This document shows, one piece after another, positions 7,860-17,300 of a stretch of DNA of 18,313 nucleotides. The notes beneath the pieces were generated by a model. That model was not told where the DNA came from, ran no database searches, and saw only the letters and a list, made by a program, of their open reading frames with translations. Position 1 is the first letter of the stretch; every line of letters starts with the position of its first letter. A program made the translations under genes and the position numbers. Origin of the DNA: JBCCFW01 sp039029535 (GTDB lineage: Bacteria > Acidobacteriota > JBCCFW01); assembly GCA_039029535.1 (NCBI GenBank), contig JBCCFW010000159.1:1-18313 (forward strand), written 5' to 3'.

Positions 7860-8777
7860 ATGATGGTGAGACTTCCCGTGTTGACCGCCGGTCTCGTGCT
7901 TGCCTTGGCGAGCTCGAGCGCACGCGCCGAGACGGCCGCGGCGGCCAGCACCGCCAAGACCCCCCCGCCGTTCACCTGGGCCGACACCTATGAAAAGGGT
8001 CGCTCCTCAGTGATGGGGGATGGCCGCTTCCTCCTTCTCGACTTCTACACGGACTGGTGCGGCTGGTGTAAGCGACTCGACAAGGACGTGTTTGCCAAGC
8101 CGAGCTTCCAGCAAGCAGCCTCCGGCGTGCTCGGCGTGAAGATCAACGCCGAGAAGCGACGCGACCTCGCGCAGAAGTACGCCGCCAACCGTTACCCCCG
8201 TCTGTTCTTCCTCGACAGTCGTGGCCGCACCGTGGAGATCATCCGCGGTTACATCGGTCTCGCCGAGTTCACCGCAAAGGTCGGGCAGGTGAAGTCCGGC
8301 AACACCGAGCTGTCACGACTCGAGACCGCTGCCGGTGAGCGGGGCGACCTCGGCTCGACCATGCGTCTCGCCCGCTTCCTCACCGACACGGGTCAGCTCG
8401 AGGAAGGCCTGCCGCACTGGCAGATGGTTCACGACCTCGCTCTCGAAGCGATGTTCTCCAACCCTGCCCTCGAGGCACGCAACAGCGTCCACCACCGGCA
8501 GGCGCTCTACCAACTCGGCCGTGCCTACCTCGCCGCCGGGCTTCCCGACATCTCCGAGCAGCACTACGTCGAGGTCATCGGCTCGTACCCCGGCTCGCCG
8601 GAGGCGTCCGAGTCCGTCTTCGAGCTCGCGACTCGCGCCGCCACCGCGGGCGACTCGGAGAACCTCAACCGCTTCCTCGACCAGCTCACCGACGAGTACC
8701 GTGGCACCCCTGCTCACCGTCGCTCTGGCCAGCTCCGCAATCGGCTCAACATCCTCACCTCGAAGGGTGGTCCCTGA
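7860..8777 (+). CDS. Exported thioredoxin-fold protein with helical C-terminal repeats
   Basis: This 305-residue protein is likely periplasmic. A signal peptide runs to A23 (hydrophobic core VLTAGLVLALASSS, cleavage after ARA), with no lipobox. A thioredoxin fold covers about 45-150, with the redox pair CGWC (C67, C70) in LLDFYTDWCGWCKRLD and the cis-proline region RYPRLFF. Residues about 165-305 are helical and resemble tetratricopeptide repeats (HHRQALYQLGRAYLAAGLPD). The reading frame is open further upstream, but ATG 7860 is chosen because it begins the signal peptide and has GGAG at 7849-7852. CxxC thioredoxin-like proteins reduce or isomerise disulfides; the TPR-like part suggests a protein partner. 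The exact role is unknown. Its TGA is followed directly by the accD ATG. Confidence 0.85.
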   Translation: MMVRLPVLTAGLVLALASSSARAETAAAASTAKTPPPFTWADTYEKGRSSVMGDGRFLLLDFYTDWCGWCKRLDKDVFAKPSFQQAASGVLGVKINAEKRRDLAQKYAANRYPRLFFLDSRGRTVEIIRGYIGLAEFTAKVGQVKSGNTELSRLETAAGERGDLGSTMRLARFLTDTGQLEEGLPHWQMVHDLALEAMFSNPALEARNSVHHRQALYQLGRAYLAAGLPDISEQHYVEVIGSYPGSPEASESVFELATRAATAGDSENLNRFLDQLTDEYRGTPAHRRSGQLRNRLNILTSKGGP

Positions 8778-9737
8778 ATGTCCTGGTTCCGTCGTCCCAA
8801 GACCCGTCGCAAGCCCGTCCAGGATCGCCGCTACCAGATGCCCGAGGGCATCTGGCGCAAGTGTGATGCTTGCAAGGAGGTGCTGTACGCCAAGGCCATC
8901 CAGGACAACGGCATGGCCTGCCCTCGCTGCGACTTCCACTTCCCCATCTCGCTGGACGAACGGGTCCGCATCCTCTTCGACGACGGCACCGCGAGCGAGC
9001 TCGACCCGGGTCTCCAGTCGATCGACCCGCTCAAGTTCAAGGATCAGGTCTCCTACAAGGACCGACTCAAGAAGTACCAGGAGCGCACCGGCCGCAACGA
9101 CGCCGTCGTGGCCTACCGCGCCAAGATCGAGGGCCACGAGGTCGTCGCTGCCTTGATGGACTTCAGCTTCATGGGCGGGAGTCTCGGCTCGGTGGTCGGC
9201 GAGAAGATCACCCGCGCCGCCGAGGCCGCCCTCGAAGCGAAGCTGCCGCTCATCGTCATCAGCCAGTCCGGTGGCGCCCGCATGCAGGAGGGCGTGCTCT
9301 CCCTCATGCAGATGGCCAAGATCAACGCGGCCCTCGCCCGTCTCGATGCGGCCGGCCTGCCGTACATCTCGATCCTCACCAACCCGACGACGGGTGGCGT
9401 GTCCGCCTCCTACGCGATGGTCGGTGACGTCATCATGGCCGAGCCCGGCGCGCTCATCGGCTTCGCCGGTCCACGCGTGATCGAGCAGACCATCGGCCAG
9501 AAGCTTCCCGAAGGCTTCCAGCGCAGCGAGTTCCTCCTCGAGCACGGGATGGTCGACATGGTCGTCTCGCGTCGCGAGATGCGGGGCCGTCTCGCGCGCA
9601 CCCTCGACTTCTTCGTCGGTCCCGTCAGCACCGAGGCGACCGACACCACCACCGCCGAGCCCGAGCCGGTCGAGGAGACCAGCCAGCCGGTGCCCGTGGT
9701 CGAGGACGAGATCGAGCCACCGGCCGTCACGCACTGA
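8778..9737 (+). CDS. accD: Acetyl-CoA carboxylase carboxyltransferase subunit beta
   Basis: The beta half of the carboxyltransferase moves the carboxyl group from biotin to acetyl-CoA, giving malonyl-CoA for fatty-acid synthesis. The zinc ribbon is C29, C32, C48, C51. The crotonase-like core contains MGGSLGSVVGEK (132-143), SQSGGARMQEG (162-172) and PTTGGVSASYA (203-213). The end of the core, EFLLEHGMVDMVV, is typical. Residues 281-319 are an acidic Thr/Pro/Glu tail not needed for the fold. ATG 8778 abuts the preceding stop (TGAATG) and has AAGGGTGG at 8763-8770, so coupled translation is likely. accA is not in the window. folC follows after 34 bases, a common arrangement. Confidence 0.97.
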   Translation: MSWFRRPKTRRKPVQDRRYQMPEGIWRKCDACKEVLYAKAIQDNGMACPRCDFHFPISLDERVRILFDDGTASELDPGLQSIDPLKFKDQVSYKDRLKKYQERTGRNDAVVAYRAKIEGHEVVAALMDFSFMGGSLGSVVGEKITRAAEAALEAKLPLIVISQSGGARMQEGVLSLMQMAKINAALARLDAAGLPYISILTNPTTGGVSASYAMVGDVIMAEPGALIGFAGPRVIEQTIGQKLPEGFQRSEFLLEHGMVDMVVSRREMRGRLARTLDFFVGPVSTEATDTTTAEPEPVEETSQPVPVVEDEIEPPAVTH

Positions 9738-9771
9738 CCGCCGCTCGGTTCCAGACCAGACCCCTCCGCCC

Positions 9772-11034
9772 GTGAGACCCACGATCGGAATCGCAGCGGC
9801 GGAGGCGTGGCTCGACGCGCTCGCCCGTCGGCCGGAACGTCCCGGCCCCTACGGGCTCGAGCTCATGACCGAGCTGCTGGAGCGGCTCGACCGTCCGCAG
9901 GATCGCTTCGCCGCGATCCAGGTCGCCGGCTCCCGGGGCAAGGGCTCCACCTGCTCGCTGCTCTCCGCCGCGCTGCACGCCGGCGATCGGCACGTGGGGC
10001 TCACCACCTCACCCCACCTCGTCGACGTGACCGAGCGCCTGCGCCTGAACGAGCGCGACGTCGATGCGGAGCGCTTGCTGGGCTGGGTCGGTGAGATCGG
10101 CGCCGTGCGAGACGAGCTCGAGCCGAGCTATTTCGAGCTGCTCATGGCCGTCGCGTTCCACGCCTTCGCGGAGGAACAGGTCGACGTCGGCGTCATCGAG
10201 GTCGGGCTCGGCGGACGTCTCGACGCCAGCACCACCTGCCAGCCAATCGTCAGCGTCATCACTCGCATCGGGCTCGAGCACCGCGATCGGCTCGGACCCG
10301 ACCTGACCAGCATCGCCGGCGAGAAGGCCGGCATCATCCGACCGGGCGTGCCCGTCGTGCTCGGACCCAACGAGCCCGAGGTCGAGGACGTCGTCCGAGC
10401 GCGAGCCGATGAGCTGTCCGCACCGCTGAGGATCGTGACGACTGAAGAGGTCGAGGCCGCGCCGGCGACCTCCCTGTCCGGGCCCGCCCAGGCGGAGAAC
10501 GCAGCGGTCGCAGCGGCCGTTCTCGACGAGCTCGCTCGAGTCCGACCCGAGCTCGGCATCACCTCGGACCAGCGGGACGCCGGCTTCGCCGCAGTGCGCT
10601 GCCCGGGCCGGCTGCAGCTCCTCTCACCTCGACCGGACGCCACCCGGCTCGGTGCACGCGAGCTGCTCGTCGACGTGAGCCACGACCCCACCGGCATCGC
10701 CAACCTCCGTCGTCACGTCGAATCGCTCGACCGTGCGGTGGCGCCGGTGTTCGCGTGCCTGGCCGACAAGGAGCTCGCCGCCATCGCCACCGAGCTCGCC
10801 CAGGGTCCGCGGCTCTCCCACGCGACGTTCCACGTCCCCGAGCTCGGTGGGCCCCGCACTCAACCGGCCGCCGACATCGTGCAGACCCTCACCGCGGCCG
10901 GGCTGACCGCGCAGCCTCACCCCGACCTCGTCACGGCGCTCACCACCGCCGCCGACCAGGACGCGCTGGTCGTGGCCTTCGGCTCCTTCCGTGTCGCCGG
11001 CGAGGCGATCCGCCTGCACGCCGACACCCCTTAA
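9772..11034 (+). CDS. folC: Folylpolyglutamate synthase / dihydrofolate synthase
   Basis: This Mur-ligase-type enzyme of 420 residues adds glutamate to dihydropteroate and to folates, using ATP. The P-loop is GSRGKGST at 53-60, a variant of the usual GTNGKGST. It is followed by LTTSPHLVDVTERLRLN, VGLGGRLDAS, and the block EHRDRLGPDLTSIAGEKAGI that shapes the metal/ATP site. The C-terminal domain has LLVDVSHDPTGIANL. The GTG at 9772 is the only start placed correctly before the N-terminal helix, though no clear Shine-Dalgarno sequence precedes it. Whether it performs one or both activities cannot be told from sequence. It probably lies in one transcription unit with accD. The 102 bases after it hold no gene. 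Confidence 0.95.
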   Translation: MRPTIGIAAAEAWLDALARRPERPGPYGLELMTELLERLDRPQDRFAAIQVAGSRGKGSTCSLLSAALHAGDRHVGLTTSPHLVDVTERLRLNERDVDAERLLGWVGEIGAVRDELEPSYFELLMAVAFHAFAEEQVDVGVIEVGLGGRLDASTTCQPIVSVITRIGLEHRDRLGPDLTSIAGEKAGIIRPGVPVVLGPNEPEVEDVVRARADELSAPLRIVTTEEVEAAPATSLSGPAQAENAAVAAAVLDELARVRPELGITSDQRDAGFAAVRCPGRLQLLSPRPDATRLGARELLVDVSHDPTGIANLRRHVESLDRAVAPVFACLADKELAAIATELAQGPRLSHATFHVPELGGPRTQPAADIVQTLTAAGLTAQPHPDLVTALTTAADQDALVVAFGSFRVAGEAIRLHADTP

Positions 11035-11136
11035 GCCCCGGGGGCGTCGCCTGCGCACGATCGCCCGAGACGCCTTCCGTCGCCGATTTCCCAGCACCCC
11101 CCTGGCTCGGCCCGCGTCGCCGTCCATCCTTCTTGA

Positions 11137-12300
11137 ATGCACGTCACCAGCGCGCTCGCCGCGCTCCGTCTTCATCTCTGCCCCTTCACGCCGCGCCAGC
11201 GCACGGCGCTCCGCGAGCTCCTGCCCGATCCGGACGCGCTGCTGCGGGCGGGGCCGTCGGCCCTGGCACCCGTCCGACCGAGCGTCGCGCTGCGTGACGC
11301 CTGGCGGCGTCACGACCGGACCGCTTGCGAGCGCGAGCTCGACGATTGCCGGAAGCGCGACGTGCGGCTGCTCACTCGGGGCAGCCCCGACTACCCCACG
11401 GGCCTTCACGACCTCCCCGACCCGCCGGAGGTCCTCTGGGTGCGGGGTACCGTCCCGTCGAATCAGCGCGTGCCCGTGACCCTGGTCGGTCCCCGCCGCC
11501 CTTCCCCCTACGGGATTCGGGTGACCGCCGAGCTCGGGGCCGAGCTCGCGCGTCGGGGAGCCTGCCTGGTCTCCGGCGGCGCGCGGGGTCTCGACGCCGA
11601 GGCCCATCGGGCGGCGCTGCGGGTCGGAGCCCCCACGGTGGTGGTGCTCGGCTGCGGCGTGGAGGTGACCTACCCGCCGGAGCACCGCCGGCTCTTCGCC
11701 GACGTCGTCGAGGCCGACGGCGCGGTGGTGTCCGAGCACCCGCGCGACCTCCGGCCCCGCAAGCACCACTTCCCCATCCGGAACCGCCTGCTCGCCGCCT
11801 GGGGACGGGCCGTCGTCCTCCCCGAGGCCGCCCTGCGGAGCGGCTCGCTGGTCACGGCACGGCTGGCGCTCGAGCTGGGGCGGGAGGTCTTGGCGGTGCC
11901 GGGACCCATCACGGCGCCGACCAGCGAGGGCACCCACGCCCTCCTCCGGGACGGGGCCGCCCTCCTCCGCGGGGCCGACGACCTGCTCGCCGAGCTGCGT
12001 CCCGAGGACCGGACCTCGCTCACGAATCCCGAGCCCGAGAAGACGGGGTGCTTCGATGGTGATCCCGGGCTGCTCGAGCTCCTGGCTCTGTTCCCTGCCG
12101 ACCGCGCCGTCGAACTGGACGAAATCGCCGAATTCGGGCGTTTCAGCGGGTCGGAGGTGGCCCGAGCGGCAATCCGGCTGGAGGCCCTGGGGAGGCTCCG
12201 CTCGCTGTCCGATGGACGGTGGCTCCACCTGGCGGGCGACGGTGGGTCAGTGCCCGGCACGTCAAGCTCACGGTTGGACAAGCCGAAGACCCTGGGCTAG
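11137..12300 (+). CDS. dprA: DNA-processing protein DprA (Smf)
   Basis: DprA binds incoming single-stranded DNA and loads RecA during natural transformation; it is also found in species not known to be transformable. The 387 residues comprise a small N-terminal helical (SAM-like) part (about 1-75) and a Rossmann-fold core. Core motifs are SGGARGLDAEAH (146-157), GCGVEVTYP (172-180), HHFPIRNR (210-217) and RSGSLVTARLAL (234-245), then REVLAVPG. A C-terminal winged helix sits at about 310-365. ATG 11137 gives the expected N-terminus but has no good ribosome site. The TAG stop (12298-12300) lies inside the candidate topA -10 element. A dprA-topA pair is common in bacteria. Confidence 0.95.
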   Translation: MHVTSALAALRLHLCPFTPRQRTALRELLPDPDALLRAGPSALAPVRPSVALRDAWRRHDRTACERELDDCRKRDVRLLTRGSPDYPTGLHDLPDPPEVLWVRGTVPSNQRVPVTLVGPRRPSPYGIRVTAELGAELARRGACLVSGGARGLDAEAHRAALRVGAPTVVVLGCGVEVTYPPEHRRLFADVVEADGAVVSEHPRDLRPRKHHFPIRNRLLAAWGRAVVLPEAALRSGSLVTARLALELGREVLAVPGPITAPTSEGTHALLRDGAALLRGADDLLAELRPEDRTSLTNPEPEKTGCFDGDPGLLELLALFPADRAVELDEIAEFGRFSGSEVARAAIRLEALGRLRSLSDGRWLHLAGDGGSVPGTSSSRLDKPKTLG

Positions 12301-12303
12301 AGT
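12275..12303 (+). promoter_or_regulatory. Candidate promoter of topA overlapping the dprA stop
   Basis: TGGACA (12275-12280) and TAGAGT (12298-12303) are 17 bases apart; TAG of the -10 box is the dprA stop codon. CTCGCCC follows. The predicted leader of about 90 bases contains TCGGGTC (12335-12341) and GACCCGA (12357-12363), which could pair as a 7-bp stem with a 15-base loop. Confidence 0.5.
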
Positions 12304-12401
12304 CTCGCCCTTCTGCGGCTCGGAGTGCCTCAGATCGGGTCCATCGAGCATGACGCGACCCGACCAGCGAGCCACCTGCCGCACCATCGTGAGGACCTGT
12401 C

Positions 12402-14336
12402 GTGGCTGAGGCCCTGGTCATCGTCGAGTCCCCCGCCAAGGCTCGCACCCTAAAAAAGTTCCTCGGGCGGAAGTACCGCGTCGAGTCCTCCATGGGACAC
12501 GTGCGGGACTTGCCCAAGAGCAATCTCGGCGTCGACATCGACGACGACTTCAAGCCTCAGTACGAGGTGATCGAGACCCGCCAGAAGGTCGTCGACAAGC
12601 TCACCTCCGAGGTCGAGAAGGTCGAGCGCATCCTGGTCGCGACCGATCCGGATCGCGAAGGAGAGGCCATCGGCTGGCACCTGGCCGAGGTCCTGGGCAA
12701 GGGCAAGCCCGTCATGCGGGTGGCCTTCAACGAGATCACCAAGCACGCGGTGGAGCAGGCCCTCGGCACGCCGACGGTCATCGACACCAAGCGTGTCGAC
12801 GCCCAGCAAGCCCGTCGCATCCTCGACCGGCTCATGGGCTACCGCCTGAGCCCGCTGCTCTGGGACAAGGTCCGTCGCGGTCTCTCCGCCGGTCGCGTGC
12901 AGTCGGTGGCCTTGCGCATCGTCTGCGAGCGCGAGGAGGCGATCGAGGCCTTCAAGCCCCGCGAGTACTGGGTCGTCTCGGCCGAGCTCGAGGGCCCCCA
13001 GCCTCCGCCCTTCACCGCGCGTCTTAAAAAGAAGGATGGCGCCGCCTTCGAGCCCGCCAACGTGGACGAGTGGAAGGCGATCGAGACCGCTTGCAAGGAA
13101 GCGAGCTGGTCGGTCACCTCCGTCGAGAAGAAGCAGCGCAAGCGCAACCCGCAGCCGCCCTTCACGACCTCCAAGTTCCAGCAGGAAGCCTCGCGCCGGC
13201 TCCGCATGCCCGTGCGCAAGGCCATGCAGGTCGCTCAGGCTCTCTACGAGGGCAAGTCGGTCGGCGACCGCGGTCAGATCGGTCTCATCACCTACATGAG
13301 AACGGACTCCACGCGAATCTCCGATCTCGCCCTCACCGCCGTGCGGGAGCACGTCGAGAAGCGGCACGGCAAGGACTTCCTTCCCGACAAGCCCAACTCC
13401 TTCCGCACGAAGAAGGGCGCACAGGACGCACACGAGGCGATCCGGCCGACCTACATGGACCTGCCGCCGGAGAAGCTCGCGACCTACCTCAAGCGCGACG
13501 AGCTCTCCGTCTACACGATGATCTGGCGTCGCTTCGTCGCGTCGCAGATGAAGCCTGCCCTCTTCGACGAGACCATCGTCGAGGCGACCGCCGAAGGTCA
13601 CGTCTTCGAGGCGAAGGGCTCGGTCCTCGCCTTCCCTGGCTTCCTCAAGCTCTACACCGACGCCAACCAGGACGAGGACGACGACAGCGAGGAGGGCAAG
13701 TTCCCCGTCCTCGAGGTCGGCCAGGACCTCAAGCTCCACGAGCTGCAAGGCGAGCAGAAGTGGACGCAGCCGCCGCCGCGCTTCACCGAGGCGACGCTGG
13801 TCAAGGAGCTGGAAGAGAACGGCATCGGTCGTCCGTCGACCTATGCCTCCATCCTCTCCACCCTCGCGCAGCGCGAGTACACGGTCATCCGTGAGGGCAA
13901 GTTCCACCCCACCGAGCTGGGCAAGCTCGTGACGGAGCTGTTGGTCACCTCCTTCGGTGACCTCCTCGACGTCGGCTACACCGCCCGGCTGGAGGCGGAG
14001 CTCGACGAGATCGCCGAGGGCCAACGCGACTGGATCCAGTCGCTGGGCAAATTCAACGGCAAGTTCGTCGCCGACCTGGAAAAGGCCCAGGTCGAGATGC
14101 GCAACGTCAAGGCCGAGGCGATCGAGACCGACGAGAAGTGCGACGAGTGCAGCAGCATGATGCTCCTGCGCTGGGGTCGCTTCGGTCGCTTCCTCGCCTG
14201 CTCCAACTATCCCGAGTGCAAGCACACTCGCGAGCAGGACGACGACGACGCACCGACCTTCGACGAAGACTGCATCTACTGCAGCAATCTACGCTACGAT
14301 GCTGGAGAAGATGGATCGAGGAGAGAATCTTCCTGA
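12402..14336 (+). CDS. topA: DNA topoisomerase I, 3'-truncated
   Basis: This type IA topoisomerase relaxes negative supercoils. GTG 12402 has GAGGA at 12391-12395. TOPRIM residues are E9, D82, D84 and E86 (DPDREGEA); other blocks are GLSAGRVQSVALRI and the catalytic tyrosine Y298 in ITYMRTDSTRIS. Residues 475-575 complete the core. The first C-terminal zinc ribbon is whole (C580, C583, C600, C606). A second ribbon starts with C624 and C627 (CIYCSN), and then the sequence stops looking like TopA: the last 15 residues to the stop at 14336 are unrelated and lie in lower-GC DNA that is the 5' part of the next gene in another frame. Normal TopA is about 750-900 residues, so the C-terminal ribbons are lost. 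The catalytic core is intact and might still work. Confidence 0.93.
   Translation: MAEALVIVESPAKARTLKKFLGRKYRVESSMGHVRDLPKSNLGVDIDDDFKPQYEVIETRQKVVDKLTSEVEKVERILVATDPDREGEAIGWHLAEVLGKGKPVMRVAFNEITKHAVEQALGTPTVIDTKRVDAQQARRILDRLMGYRLSPLLWDKVRRGLSAGRVQSVALRIVCEREEAIEAFKPREYWVVSAELEGPQPPPFTARLKKKDGAAFEPANVDEWKAIETACKEASWSVTSVEKKQRKRNPQPPFTTSKFQQEASRRLRMPVRKAMQVAQALYEGKSVGDRGQIGLITYMRTDSTRISDLALTAVREHVEKRHGKDFLPDKPNSFRTKKGAQDAHEAIRPTYMDLPPEKLATYLKRDELSVYTMIWRRFVASQMKPALFDETIVEATAEGHVFEAKGSVLAFPGFLKLYTDANQDEDDDSEEGKFPVLEVGQDLKLHELQGEQKWTQPPPRFTEATLVKELEENGIGRPSTYASILSTLAQREYTVIREGKFHPTELGKLVTELLVTSFGDLLDVGYTARLEAELDEIAEGQRDWIQSLGKFNGKFVADLEKAQVEMRNVKAEAIETDEKCDECSSMMLLRWGRFGRFLACSNYPECKHTREQDDDDAPTFDEDCIYCSNLRYDAGEDGSRRESS
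14289..14298. other. Composition breakpoint (recombination or chimeric join)
   Basis: TopA similarity ends at about 14,288, after the CIYCSN codons. From here the base composition drops, GAA/AAA/TTT codons appear, and a new long frame opens at 14299. No repeat, att-like site, tRNA or transposase is at the join, only the 6-mer CTGCAG nearby (14278-14283). A clean join inside a conserved domain suits an assembly chimera at least as well as true transfer. Confidence 0.75.
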
Positions 14337-17300
14337 ATCTCCGAATGAAGTTGGTGAGGTGCCGCTCCAGGAAATGCTGGAGAAAGAATTGGGGCGCGAT
14401 CTCACAGAGTCCGAGGAGAATTACCTCGATCGGGTGGAAAAACGTTTCCGCCGCTTCGAGATGTCCGGTGAAATCACCGATCACGATCTGGTTAGGTTGA
14501 GCAACAAATGGGAAGTGGAGAGCTACGATGCCCTCGAGCTCTGGCCCCACCCTCCCGGCAATATCCTGGAATTCTGGAATGACATTGCCTACGTCTTCCA
14601 ACGAAAAAACGCGCCCTACCCGAAGTTCATGGACGCCATTACCGACCTGGAGGCCACTCGTGAAAAAATGCTTCATTGGGAGAAGGAGCGGGAAATCCAG
14701 GGTTGGAAAGATCGCTTGCGGGAGATCGCTGAAACCGGGCCCTCGACCCCGGTTCAGACTCTGGAATTCCGCCTCATGGTTACGACCACTGAGGCCCGCC
14801 TCCAATCACGGACGCCGGGCTCCGATGATGACTTCATCTCCCTCCAGACCGAAGAGGCGATTTCCGATCTGGCCGATGCCCACCGGGACGGCGCTCTCCG
14901 CCTTGACCCTTTGTCAGACCTCATCTGGTCACACTTCAATCGGCATTGGGAGAACACCGAGACCACTGAATTGCGTCTCGACCACCGCTTGAGTGCCGAA
15001 CTCCTGAACCGGTTGTTTCATCAGGAGGCTCTGCGTGAGCGCATTCTCACACTCGATGAATCCCCGTTTCAAATCTTCAAGGAGCCGCTCGAGTGGATTT
15101 GTCGCGACGATGATCTCGAGGCGGCTGGCCACTACACCCTGCAAATCGCAACCGGTGATGGCGAGGATGTCCCCCACTCCCTCAGGGTTCTACCCGGTGT
15201 CCAAACCCTCTATCTGACCGACGTGGCCGTCTTTCCCGGCCCGCCCAACTGGACTCGATCGACCGAAATCCTGCCGAGGTTTGAGATTCCTGCTCAAGCG
15301 GTCGAAAGCCCGCGAGGGGTTGATTTTCTAGGCCGCCTCAAGGCTCGTCTGCCGAAAAAACTGCAGGAACGGGTCGATGACCGTTTCCTCTTCGTCACCA
15401 TCTCGGCCAAACTGATCGAAAACTCGCAGGTCAAAGATCAGGAACTGCTCACCCTTTCGGTTACCGCCACCGATGTCGAAGGCATGCGTAAGGAAGAGTT
15501 GGAAAAGGAAGGTTGGAAGGTCGTTGAGGAAGAAAAGGCCGACGGCGAAAAGCTCCGCCGGTTCGATCGCTCCCTGCTCCACCTTTTCCCCGATCTCCTC
15601 GATCCGGTCGTCTCATCATGGGACGTGGATCTGAATGCTTTCAAACACCGATTGACCAAACGCTTCCCGGAGAAGTTTTATGAGTGGACCAGGTCGCTCC
15701 CCTCGGAGATCGAGCTGGAGCTGGATGACAAGCTGCGGACTCTGGTTCGCGACCCGGTCAAGGCAGGTATATCTTTCGAAATCAATGAGAGGGGCATCGA
15801 CTGGTTCGATCTCAAGATCAAGCTCGATGCCGATGGCCTTGACCTCAAACAGGAGGAAATCAGAGCCCTCGTCGCCGCCCGCGGTGATTTCGTCAGGATG
15901 CAGGATGGCTCCTGGATGCGGCTGGAAATCGATCTCGGCAAGAGCCAACAGGAAGCCATCACCCGGCTCGGCCTCGATCCTTACGACCTGTCAGGCGAGG
16001 AGCACCGGATGCACGTCCTGCAATTGGCCGATCCGTTGGCGAAAGAGGTTTTCAGCCAGGATGCCTGGTCCCGCATCTGCGAACGTTCCAACTCCCTCAA
16101 GCTCCAGGTTCAGCCGAAGCTTCCCTCTGATCTCAAGGTCAGCCTCCGCCCCTACCAGGTGGAGGGCTTCCAATTCCTTTCCTATCTCTCAACGAACCAT
16201 TTTGGCGGGATCCTCGCCGATGACATGGGTCTCGGTAAAACGGTTCAGAGCCTGGCCTGGCTCCTCTGGCTTCGTCAGCGCAATGAAGGTGACCTCGCAC
16301 CGGGGCTCGTCGTCTGTCCCAAATCAGTCCTTGATGTCTGGGCCGGGGAAGTCGAGAAATTCGCCCCCGATCTCGATGTTCAGATTCTCAGAAACAAGGA
16401 CGAGCTGGATGTCGAACATGTCGAGAAGCACATCGATCTGCTGGTCCTCAACTATGCCCAGCTGAGAAACCGCATCGAGGAATTGAAAAAGATTAACTGG
16501 CTCGCCGTCGTCCTCGATGAAGGGCAGCAGATCAAGAACCCCGATTCCAAAGCGGCCAAAGCTTCCCAGGCGCTGACCGCGCAGAACCGCCTTGTCCTGA
16601 CCGGAACGCCAATCGAAAATCGATTGATGGATATCTGGAGCCTGATGGCTTTTGCCATGCCCGGCATCCTCGGTGACCGGCGCTACTTCCGGGAGAAATT
16701 CGACCGCCGCAAGGATGCCGATTCCCATACCAGGCTCGCCGCCAGAGTTCGCCCGTTCCTTCTGCGGAGAACCAAAGGCCAGGTTGCGATGGATCTTCCG
16801 ACCCGGACCGAAGAAGACGTCCTCTGCAAAATGGAAGATCAGCAGGAACTGCTTTACCAGCAGGAACTCGACCGCATCCGGGCCGTCCTCCTTGGACTTG
16901 AAACGGATGAGGCTCTGCGCAAGAACAGCTTCGTTATTCTGCAAGGCTTGATGCGCCTGCGGCAACTCTGCTGTCATCCGGCCCTCATCGACCCGGACAA
17001 TGCCAATGCCGGCAGTGCCAAATTCGATGCTCTGTTCTACCTTCTTGATCAGCTTCAGGATGAAGGCCACAAAGTGCTCGTCTTCAGTCAGTTCACCAGC
17101 ATGCTGGAATTGATCCGGGCCCGCCTCGACGAAGAGAACCGGCCTCACACTCTGCTTACCGGGCAGACCAGAAACCGTCGTGAGGTGGTGGAGAATTTCC
17201 AGCGAAGCAAGGATCCGACCTGTTTTCTCCTTTCCCTCAAGGCGGGTGGAAGCGGTCTCAATCTGACCGCCGCTTCCTACGTGATCCTCTATGATCCCTG

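Noticed and set aside
11035..11060. GC-rich palindrome GCCCCGGGGGC after folC as a terminator
   Set aside because: The arms leave no usable loop and no T run follows.
12448..12457. A AAA AAG slippery heptamer in frame near the topA start
   Set aside because: It matches the dnaX-type frameshift signal, but I see no downstream stop in the shifted frame giving a sensible product and no clear stimulatory structure. Probably chance.
12450..14225. Minus-strand open frame of 591 codons opposite topA
   Set aside because: It is antisense of topA, with composition set by GC-rich third positions and no recognisable domain.
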